A stretch of DNA of 12,303 nt, from positions 1 through 12,303 of the forward strand of contig JAJYUX010000040.1 of the NCBI GenBank assembly GCA_021792315.1. The letters are read 5' to 3'. Numbering within the stretch: position 1 is the stretch's first letter; every line of letters begins with the position of its first letter. A program made the translations under genes and the position numbers. The notes beneath the pieces were generated by a model. It saw only the letters and a list, made by a program, of their open reading frames with translations, had not been told where the DNA came from and ran no database searches. Shown here in pieces: positions 7,087 through 12,303 of the stretch. The stretch comes from an archaeon (lineage in GTDB: Archaea; Thermoproteota; Nitrososphaeria; Nitrososphaerales; CADDZS01).

Positions 7087-8676
7087 TTGAACACTGAATA
7101 TGATGTCGTAATTGTAGGATCGGGTCACAATGCTCTCACTACGGCTGCATATCTCCAGAAATCGAAACTTCGTGTTCTTGTTATTGAACGCCTCAACAAG
7201 GCTGGAGGTGGTTTAGCCTCTGAAGAACTGTACCCTGGACATTTTTTCAACTTGCACGCTCATGTACATAATTTTGGACCAGATGCACAGCCAATGAGAG
7301 ATTTGAATTTGGAGAAGTATGGCGGGGCACACATAACCCCAGAGGCAAACTTGGGTGCGCCCTTCGTCAACGGCAAGTCTGTTACTCTTTATTCTGACAT
7401 TAACAAAACTTGCAGAGTTCTCGAAAACCGATCTAAGCAAGATGCGGAGATGTATGCCTACTTCCAAAAGTTCGAAGACTTGGTAATGGCCCTTCACTAC
7501 TCTCCTGCGTTGCCGGACGATGAGTGGAGGGGACGATTTGTGAAGAAATGGGGACAAATGGGCGAGGAGTTTTTTGATTTCCAGTCTGCTAGTGCGTTCG
7601 ATGTTGTTGATCAGTCTTTTGAGGATGAAAGAGTGAAGCTCCTCTTTCTATTAAGCGTGGCAGCAGCTAGAGCAAAAGACGTGAGAAATGGAACTGGCTT
7701 CGTAGCTCTTCGCAAACTCGTTCGTGGACATAGGGCAAGTTTGGTGAAGGGTAGCGTTCGCCGCATGGCAGATGCATTTGTCAGACTTATCAGAGAAGAA
7801 GGAGGCGAAGTCTTAACAGGTCAGACAGTAAAGACAATCAAAATCAAGGACGGGGCCGCACAGGGTGTCTATCTTGAGGATGGTCGATTTTTCGCTGCGC
7901 AAAGAGCTGTCATTTCAGGAATCGATCCCGTTCATACTTATCTCAACCTAGTAGGTCGAGACAATCTTGACCGGAGCTTCGCCCGCAAAATAGAACAATG
8001 GAAGTGGAACGATTGGACATTATTCGTTAGCCATTTGGCCCTGAAAGAGCCACCCAAGTTCACGGCAGCAAAGGAAAACCCAGATATTGATAAGACGTTT
8101 CAGCTATTTGTAGGGTATGAAACAATCGATGATCTTCACGAGCACTGGGATGAACTAGCGCGATATGAACCACCATCATCACCAAGGCCGGAAGGGTGGT
8201 GTTACACTGCGCATGATCCCAGTCAGGGCTCCGGTTATCATACACTGACATTCTCTCAGTTCGTTCCTTATAACCCAAGGAAACAAGGTTCACAAACCTG
8301 GAACGATCTGAAAGACGAGTATCTTGACAGATGCATAAGCGCGTGGACTCCATACGCTCCAAACATCAAACCGGAAAATATCATCTTCAAACGAGCGTTC
8401 ACTCCTTACGATGTTGAAAACGAGATAGTGAACATGGTCCAGGCTGATGCACACCAGGGCGGATATTTGGCTGGTCAGATTGGCGCAGGTAGGCAATCAT
8501 GCAGAACACCTGTGAAAAACCTCTACCTATGTGGCTCCTGCTGTCATCCAGGCGGGACGATGACATATGCGCCTGGTTATATCTGCGCTAATATTGTGGC
8601 TCAAGACCTCGGAGTAAAGAAATGGTGGCCGATGCCTCATTATTTGAAAGATTTCACAACGATGGAATGGAATTAG
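7087..8676 (+). CDS. FAD-dependent oxidoreductase of the phytoene desaturase / PYROXD2 type
   Basis: The N-terminal strand YDVVIVGSGHNALTTAAYL (5-23 from TTG 7087) is the FAD dinucleotide-binding fold, with GSGHN in place of the classic GxGxxG, as in PYROXD2-like proteins; ERLNKAGGGLASEE follows as the ribose-binding acidic region. Near the C-terminus, LYLCGSCCHPGGTMTYAPGY is the second FAD-contact motif of the CrtI/amine-oxidase superfamily. Between them is a long substrate domain with no membrane segment that I can see. No carotenoid genes are nearby, so carotenoid desaturation is not implied; the substrate is unknown. The start is uncertain: TTG 7087 places the fold at the expected N-terminal position (529 residues), while TTG 6970 or 6991 would add about 40 unconserved residues. 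The gene ends convergently 11 bp from the tRNA. Confidence 0.87.
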   Translation: MNTEYDVVIVGSGHNALTTAAYLQKSKLRVLVIERLNKAGGGLASEELYPGHFFNLHAHVHNFGPDAQPMRDLNLEKYGGAHITPEANLGAPFVNGKSVTLYSDINKTCRVLENRSKQDAEMYAYFQKFEDLVMALHYSPALPDDEWRGRFVKKWGQMGEEFFDFQSASAFDVVDQSFEDERVKLLFLLSVAAARAKDVRNGTGFVALRKLVRGHRASLVKGSVRRMADAFVRLIREEGGEVLTGQTVKTIKIKDGAAQGVYLEDGRFFAAQRAVISGIDPVHTYLNLVGRDNLDRSFARKIEQWKWNDWTLFVSHLALKEPPKFTAAKENPDIDKTFQLFVGYETIDDLHEHWDELARYEPPSSPRPEGWCYTAHDPSQGSGYHTLTFSQFVPYNPRKQGSQTWNDLKDEYLDRCISAWTPYAPNIKPENIIFKRAFTPYDVENEIVNMVQADAHQGGYLAGQIGAGRQSCRTPVKNLYLCGSCCHPGGTMTYAPGYICANIVAQDLGVKKWWPMPHYLKDFTTMEWN

Positions 8677-8687
8677 ACCTAAAGAGA

Positions 8688-8782
8688 TGCGAGGTACGGG
8701 ATTCGAACCCGTGTTAGAGGCTATTTCCGGCAGAGTTCGCCGTGGGAAGCCCCTGTCCTAGGCCAGTCTAGACCAACCTCGC
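8688..8782 (-). tRNA. tRNA-Gly (CCC) with a 20-nt intron
   Basis: The minus strand folds into a full cloverleaf. The acceptor GCGAGGT pairs with ACCTCGC, the D stem is GTCT/GGAC, and the T arm is ACGGG-TTCGAAT-CCCGT. The anticodon stem GGGGC/GCCTC closes only if 20 nt are removed. The spliced loop is TTCCCAA, so bases 34-36 are CCC, a glycine anticodon; the D-arm sequence also resembles archaeal tRNA-Gly. The discriminator is A (8688) and no CCA is encoded. The 5' end is 9 bp after the HAD gene stop on the same strand and no clear TATA box lies 27 bp upstream, so processing from a longer transcript is possible. An anticodon of TCC was considered but needs a poorer loop with C at position 37. 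Confidence 0.93.
8723..8742 (-). other. tRNA-Gly intron at position 37/38 with a bulge-helix-bulge motif
   Basis: The precursor reads GGGGC-TTCC-CAC-GGC-(7-nt loop)-GCC-GGAA-ATA-GCCTC. The central 4-bp helix TTCC/GGAA is flanked by two 3-nt bulges, CAC and ATA, on opposite strands, with an outer helix GGGGC/GCCTC and an inner helix GGC/GCC. This is the classic substrate of archaeal tRNA splicing endonuclease. Cutting after the second base of each bulge removes exactly 20 nt and restores a 7-nt anticodon loop. Confidence 0.9.
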
Positions 8783-8791
8783 ATGTTATCT

Positions 8792-9211
8792 CTAACTAAA
8801 CACCTGTATCTCATGCTCTTTCTTTACAAGTTGAGCGAATCGTCCACGAAAAGTTGTTGCTTGGACATGTCTATCATCAATATAGTGGTACTCTTGGGCC
8901 CGAGGTTTTTTCATTATCAGTGAATGGTATTTGAAGCCGTGTTTCTTCAACCAGAGTTCGGTTGAGACTCTGAGTTTCTCGCTGCGGGTTGTGAGAAAGC
9001 AGATTTTGTGGCCCTCATCGAATCGCGTGTTTACCCAGTCTCGAGCACCATTGACTTCAATTGCATTTGCAACATCCTTCGCTGTCAGAAAAGCACCCTT
9101 CTTCTCAGCAACACACACACAGTCATCAATACCGATCACGAAGTTCTTCTGCCAATGGGGCAACATTGAGGTATTTGAGTCGGATACACTCTTTCCCTTC
9201 AAGTACATCAT
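8792..9211 (-). CDS. HAD-superfamily protein, phosphatase-like, nucleophile Asp apparently lost
   Basis: The 139-residue protein has the order of HAD motifs. FVIGIDDCVC (24-33) is the motif I region, CFLTTRS (71-77) is motif II with its Thr, MKKP (100-103) supplies the motif III Lys, and YIDDRH (110-115) gives the motif IV acidic pair. The spacing and the sequence WLKKHGFKYHSLIMKKP resemble small cap-less HAD phosphatases. In motif I the usual pattern is D-x-D; here the first Asp position is Gly27 (codon 9133-9131, GGT), with Asp29 and Asp30 kept. It may therefore bind rather than hydrolyse a phospho-ligand, or use a shifted motif. The start is ATG 9211 or 9208; Met16 is also possible. It lies 32 bp after the arcadin-like gene and 9 bp before the tRNA. 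Its ligand is unknown. Confidence 0.75.
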   Translation of the reverse strand: MMYLKGKSVSDSNTSMLPHWQKNFVIGIDDCVCVAEKKGAFLTAKDVANAIEVNGARDWVNTRFDEGHKICFLTTRSEKLRVSTELWLKKHGFKYHSLIMKKPRAQEYHYIDDRHVQATTFRGRFAQLVKKEHEIQVFS

Positions 9212-9243
9212 GTTCCGAAGTGATACTCGTGATTCTTGAAAAA

Positions 9244-9618
9244 CTACACGCCTTCCAGTGACTTTTGGAAGCGGATCGATCCGTCCTTCAGTACCATGTC
9301 GTAGACTTCGTTCACTTCAAAACGAACTCCGAGCAGGTCATATTCGCTTTCGCTCAGAAATAGATTCAACTTGGGAATGCTGTCCCTGCCGAAAGGGAAC
9401 AGACCCATTGATTGGAACTGACCCATTATGTTCTTGATCATATTTGCGTCTTCTCCTCCACCGAAAGGTCCGTAAATTTGTCCCTGCTGCGGCCTCTGTT
9501 GCTTTACTTGGACGAGTTTTATGTTCTTGCCCGGCTTCCCAGTTTCGGGATCGGTCATGCTCGTAATTTCGAAAACCCTCACCCTCACCGCATTGCCTGG
9601 AGAAATCTGTCGCTCCAA
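9244..9618 (-). CDS. Small archaeal protein, tentatively arcadin-1-like
   Basis: The function is not established. The 124 residues suggest a small beta-rich domain: two N-terminal strands joined by a DPETGKPGK turn (near 23-31), a Gln- and Gly-rich stretch, a short amphipathic helix, then LNLFLSESEYDLLGVRFEV and a final strand pair ending KDGSIRFQ. The DPETGK turn and the late E-Y-x-x-L-G-[IV]-R-F segment recall arcadin-1, a protein encoded beside crenactin in some Thermoproteota; this is a memory-based resemblance and no actin-like gene is in the window. The start is TTG 9618, directly after the TAA of the upstream gene and in the same frame, with GAGGG 10 nt before it. The stop is TAG. The alternative is an unrelated conserved hypothetical working beside its neighbour. 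Confidence 0.6.
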   Translation of the reverse strand: MERQISPGNAVRVRVFEITSMTDPETGKPGKNIKLVQVKQQRPQQGQIYGPFGGGEDANMIKNIMGQFQSMGLFPFGRDSIPKLNLFLSESEYDLLGVRFEVNEVYDMVLKDGSIRFQKSLEGV

Positions 9619-10086
9619 TTAGACATCGCCCTCAACATTAAGCGTACCCTCAATCTCTCCGTCCACAGTTGCTGACGGCTGTTCCGCGGAACTCTCTCCA
9701 GACTCTCCTGATGCAAGCAATTGATCGGTGTATTCCTTGCTCAAGACACGCGAAGAGAATAGATTAACGAGACTGTTCGTAGATGCTTCTCCGGTCAGCT
9801 TTCCGACGTCATCCCTGCTCTCCCTCCACTTGAGCTTCGTATTTCCGCTCTTGCTCACATAGATTATTCCAAGGATGTCTCTTGCATTTACGAAGGTGAT
9901 GTCTCTTATTTTTCGAAGTGAGACCTTATCCGCGGCTTCGATGTATATCGAACCAGTATCTCCCTCCTTCTCTGGAAACACTTCAGGATCTCTGTAGTAT
10001 CCTTCCGGCATGAAAGAATTACATGTGCTCTGTATCAAGAACCGCCTAAAGTTCTCGAGCGTGCAGTTTGTATCTATGTATACCAA
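9619..10086 (-). CDS. Unidentified protein with a disordered acidic tail
   Basis: I do not recognise this 155-residue protein. Residues 1 to about 110 look folded, with two Cys (8 and 22), an amphipathic first helix (LENFRRFLIQ) and alternating strand-like segments such as SIYIEAADKV and ILGIIYVS. The last 35 residues are rich in Gly, Ser, Glu and Thr and probably disordered. No signal peptide or membrane segment is visible. The start is TTG 10086, just after an in-frame TGA; no ATG is available before Met26. Its TAA abuts the next gene's TTG in the same frame, and the two together with the HAD gene form a tight same-strand series downstream of polB. That arrangement suggests a shared role with the arcadin-like protein, perhaps as a complex, but nothing in the sequence proves it. 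Confidence 0.65.
   Translation of the reverse strand: MVYIDTNCTLENFRRFLIQSTCNSFMPEGYYRDPEVFPEKEGDTGSIYIEAADKVSLRKIRDITFVNARDILGIIYVSKSGNTKLKWRESRDDVGKLTGEASTNSLVNLFSSRVLSKEYTDQLLASGESGESSAEQPSATVDGEIEGTLNVEGDV
9629..9633 (-). promoter_or_regulatory. Shine-Dalgarno sequence GAGGG before the TTG start at 9618
   Basis: The minus strand reads GAGGG followed by 10 nt and then TTG. It lies inside the last codons of the upstream gene. It supports independent initiation of the downstream protein at a TTG that abuts a TAA stop, and argues against a simple stop-codon read-through. Confidence 0.5.
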
Positions 10087-10166
10087 TTCAGGTGTTCATA
10101 CTCCTATTCAATCTTAATCGCAATGGCTCTTCGGCACGAGGCAGCTGTTCTAATTCGGAAATGACA

Positions 10167-10175
10167 ATATAATTA
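10167..10175 (+). promoter_or_regulatory. TATA-like block, plus-strand candidate for the small RNA (or minus-strand for the 9619-10086 gene)
   Basis: ATATAATTA centres near 10171. On the plus strand it predicts a transcription start near 10198, at the head of the candidate C/D RNA. On the minus strand it predicts a start near 10144 and a 58-nt leader for the unidentified gene. It is the strongest AT block in the 193 bp gap. Confidence 0.4.
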
Positions 10176-10200
10176 TGTTGCGGAACCCTAGGACTAGACG

Positions 10201-10270
10201 GGGGCCGTGAAGACAATAGCCCAAGTGAGCGCGTTACGCGTGATGATTCAGATCTTGAGTTCTGAGCCCT
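10201..10270 (+). ncRNA. Candidate C/D-box small RNA
   Basis: The plus strand carries, in order, GTGAAGA (10207-10213; C box with one mismatch to RTGATGA), GTGA (10225-10228; D' box with one mismatch), GTGATGA (10240-10246; perfect C' box) and CTGA (10262-10265; perfect D box). Spacers of 11 and 15 nt could serve as guides. GGGGC (10201-10205) can pair with GCCCT (10266-10270) as the terminal stem with one unpaired base. A TATA box lies about 27 bp before the predicted 5' end. The D'-C' spacer contains a small CGCG-TTA-CGCG hairpin, which is longer than usual. The guide targets were not identified. Archaeal C/D RNAs of about 60-70 nt direct 2'-O-methylation of rRNA or tRNA. Confidence 0.38.
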
Positions 10271-10279
10271 TTCATGATT

Positions 10280-12303
10280 TCAGTTACTTGGCCAGAAAAA
10301 ATCTTCGAGTTTAGTTGCGCCCAGAATCTCGTCAAAGTCATATCCAAGGGAGCCAAGAATCTGATCAAAGGTACTCCGCATGTAGTCCAGATACTTTTCG
10401 ACATCGATCTCGTCTTTTCGCGCGATCGAGGCAGGTTTCGCCCCATCCCCCGTGTTGGTCTTGACAAATGAGATGATATCCCCCGCCTTAATCTCCTTGC
10501 CGGAGTTCTTTAAGATCTGCGCGGCCCTAACGTGCTGTGGAATAGTGTCTTTGTAGCTTGAAATTTCTTTGCTTATCATTACATTGAACGCGAGATTTTC
10601 CATGGAGATTTCCTTGTTCCTGAGTTGATTATAATCACCTGTGAGTCGTTTCTTGATTTCATCTCTTGCCTGCTCGAAATCTTCCTGCGACTTGACTCTG
10701 CTCAATATCGCCAGTGTCTCATTGAACGAAGCCTTGATGAACTCTGGTGTTTGGCTCTTCTTACCAGTCAATCCCTTGATATCGACAGTGCCGTCCTGAA
10801 GGACTCCGAAGTAGTTCTTCTTCCTTTGGCTCATTGCAACATACCGATAGACTTTGTCAACTTCGATTTCGATGCCAAGTTCCTTCTGCGTCCACTTTGA
10901 AACCAGTCCTATCTGATCCTGCGAGGGAGCTTTGATGAATAAACTGTCGGTGTCACTGTAGATTACTTCGACTCCTAGCCTTCGACACTCCTCTATAGTT
11001 CTTGTGATTGAATAACGCCCTAACGATGCCACAGCTTCTGCAGCCGGCAGACAGTATAATGGGAAGCTCTCAAATCCAAGCACTCCGTAACTGGCATTCA
11101 GAATGACTTTGAGGCCCTGACTCACAACTTTGTAGAGTTCTAGATCTTGCTTGGAGAGTGTCTTTGATCTTGTCAGCTGCTTATAATACTCCACCCTGAG
11201 ATCGCGAAGCGAACCCACCACCAGCGATTCTATTCCCCTATTTTTCGTGCACGTCCAATGTCCCACTTCAGGAATCAGATTCTTTTGGCATTCCGCATGC
11301 GAACAATTCACGGTCTCATAAGAGATGTTGTGGACTTTAATTATGCTAGGATATAGCGAAGCAAAGTCAAGAACAGAGACGTTGAAGTGAACACCAGTGA
11401 CTGGGTCGATTACCAGACCTCCTTTGTATTTCTTGCCCTTGATTATTGCCTCTGACTTTGCCCCCCCTCTCTCCTTAAGCTCCTCCGGTCTCGGGATCAA
11501 AGCATTCTGTCTGCGGTGCTCGAAATAAAGCATGCTTCTGATCCAATTGGAAACACCCAATCGTGAGAGGTCATCTATTGGCATTTTTCCAACCCTCGCT
11601 ATGACGACTAGGAGTTTCAGCAAGACATCGTTGTATATTGAAACGAGCTTGTAGGTGAGAATTGTATCCTGAAGGTTGTACTTCGCGAGTTCATAGATCG
11701 GAAGGTCCCCTATCAACCCATCAAATTCCACTTTGGATTCGTCGAGAAGGCCCTCTGCAACACCGTTTAGCGTGTGATCCGAATATTTGTTTCCAAAGGC
11801 ATAGATCTGTAGGGATCTATTGTTGAAAGTCTTGTAAAGATCTATATGTACACCGTGTTTCAAACCACCAAAATTGTTTCCCATGACTATTGGAATCTCT
11901 TCTTTCGTGAGTCCGATCTCTGGTCTCTGAGCGCGGTGGTAGAGATAATTTAGATCGAAATCATCCCCATTGAACGTTGCAATGAATGGATACTCCAGCA
12001 TGTCCGTGAAAAGACAAATCAGGAGATCTTTTTCATTTTGGAAGAATAATAGCTCTGCAGTTTTCGCAATATCTTCTCTGTTTCCAAGCCCGACATCTTT
12101 TCGCTCCAATACATACACGCGCTGCAATCCTTCTGAGACCAATGAAACCGCCACAATTGGCTGGTCTCCAAGATCCGCGTTCGGGATACGGTTTTCAAAC
12201 GAGAGGACTTCGATATCTAGCGCCGCTCGTTTTAGATATGGCAGTGGCTGATTGAGGAGCGAAGCCCATTCTTCTATTTGCTTTGCCATCTCAGGCTTTG
12301 CAG
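10280..12303 (-). CDS. polB: Family-B replicative DNA polymerase (PolB), N-terminus outside the window
   Basis: The reading frame is open to the right edge; Met at 12289 is internal, because the exonuclease domain starts only 25 residues after it and archaeal PolB normally has a domain of over 100 residues before that. Counting from that Met: Exo I is LDIEV (Asp25, Glu27), Exo II is FNGDDFDLNY (Asp112), Exo III is YNLQD (Tyr204, Asp208), the partition motif is YKGG (288-291), motif A is LDFASLYPSI (Asp308), motif B is KVILNASYG (394-402), motif C is YSDTDS (444-449), and KKNYFG follows at 490-495. All catalytic residues for synthesis and proofreading are present. Between motifs A and B, Cys329, His331, Cys334 and Cys347 might bind zinc. 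The C-terminus TKLEDFFWPSN resembles a PCNA-binding PIP box. The stop is TAA-free of overlap, 193 bp before the next gene. Confidence 0.95.
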   Translation of the reverse strand, partial: AKPEMAKQIEEWASLLNQPLPYLKRAALDIEVLSFENRIPNADLGDQPIVAVSLVSEGLQRVYVLERKDVGLGNREDIAKTAELLFFQNEKDLLICLFTDMLEYPFIATFNGDDFDLNYLYHRAQRPEIGLTKEEIPIVMGNNFGGLKHGVHIDLYKTFNNRSLQIYAFGNKYSDHTLNGVAEGLLDESKVEFDGLIGDLPIYELAKYNLQDTILTYKLVSIYNDVLLKLLVVIARVGKMPIDDLSRLGVSNWIRSMLYFEHRRQNALIPRPEELKERGGAKSEAIIKGKKYKGGLVIDPVTGVHFNVSVLDFASLYPSIIKVHNISYETVNCSHAECQKNLIPEVGHWTCTKNRGIESLVVGSLRDLRVEYYKQLTRSKTLSKQDLELYKVVSQGLKVILNASYGVLGFESFPLYCLPAAEAVASLGRYSITRTIEECRRLGVEVIYSDTDSLFIKAPSQDQIGLVSKWTQKELGIEIEVDKVYRYVAMSQRKKNYFGVLQDGTVDIKGLTGKKSQTPEFIKASFNETLAILSRVKSQEDFEQARDEIKKRLTGDYNQLRNKEISMENLAFNVMISKEISSYKDTIPQHVRAAQILKNSGKEIKAGDIISFVKTNTGDGAKPASIARKDEIDVEKYLDYMRSTFDQILGSLGYDFDEILGATKLEDFFWPSN

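Noticed and set aside
7213..7557. 114-codon minus-strand ORF inside the FAD oxidoreductase
   Set aside because: It is antisense to well-conserved coding sequence and has no recognisable domain, promoter or start context.
7087..8676. Carotenoid phytoene desaturase (crtI)
   Set aside because: The GSGHN start and length fit the PYROXD2-like branch better and no carotenoid genes are nearby.
8735..8760. tRNA-Gly with anticodon TCC
   Set aside because: That fold puts C at position 37 and disrupts the bulge-helix-bulge geometry; the CCC fold satisfies the stem, loop and intron rules together.
9111..9120. (AC)5 dinucleotide repeat
   Set aside because: It is short, lies inside the HAD coding frame and encodes the Cys-Val-Cys-Val of motif I.
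1..12303. CRISPR array, insertion sequence or prophage signs
   Set aside because: No spaced direct repeats, terminal inverted repeats, transposase or integrase were seen on either strand.

Overview
The window is archaeal chromosomal DNA, by eye of moderate G+C. Four things point to an archaeon: a family-B replicative DNA polymerase of the archaeal type, a tRNA-Gly gene with a bulge-helix-bulge intron at position 37/38, TATA boxes about 27 bp upstream of start codons (the pattern of leaderless transcripts), and frequent TTG starts. A Thermoproteota (TACK) lineage such as a Nitrososphaeria relative is my best guess, but it is inference only; no rRNA is present.

Layout. Bases 1-3923 (minus strand) are a purine-biosynthesis operon read purE-purC-purB-purM, with purM running off the left edge. 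The PurE resembles the class II, CO2-using type, and no purK is seen. Bases 3995-4768 (minus) encode a short-chain dehydrogenase/reductase, divergent from queC (4843-5493, plus) across a 74 bp gap that holds one TATA box. Bases 5477-6783 (minus) carry a metallo-beta-lactamase-fold hydrolase coupled by an ATGA overlap to an NAD(P)H-hydrate epimerase gene (nnrE). That gene's N-terminal coding region is cut by an in-frame TGA. Bases 7087-8676 (plus) encode a large FAD-dependent oxidoreductase of the phytoene-desaturase/PYROXD2 type, preceded by about 300 bp without a secure gene.

Bases 8688 to 12303 are mostly minus strand: partial polB, a 193 bp gap with a candidate C/D-box RNA on the plus strand, an unidentified protein, a small protein that distantly recalls arcadin-1, a HAD-fold protein lacking the expected nucleophile, and the intron-containing tRNA-Gly(CCC) 9 bp after the HAD stop codon.

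The purine genes act in one pathway (AIR to CAIR, SAICAR, AICAR, plus AIR formation by PurM). QueC makes preQ0, in archaea a precursor of archaeosine in tRNA. NnrE and the MBL hydrolase would suit a metabolite-repair or detoxification pair. I do not see a CRISPR array, mobile element, defence island or clear-cut new system. The least explained part is the three-gene stretch 8792-10086 between polB and the tRNA; the other points worth a second look are the broken nnrE, the HAD nucleophile loss and the candidate C/D RNA.
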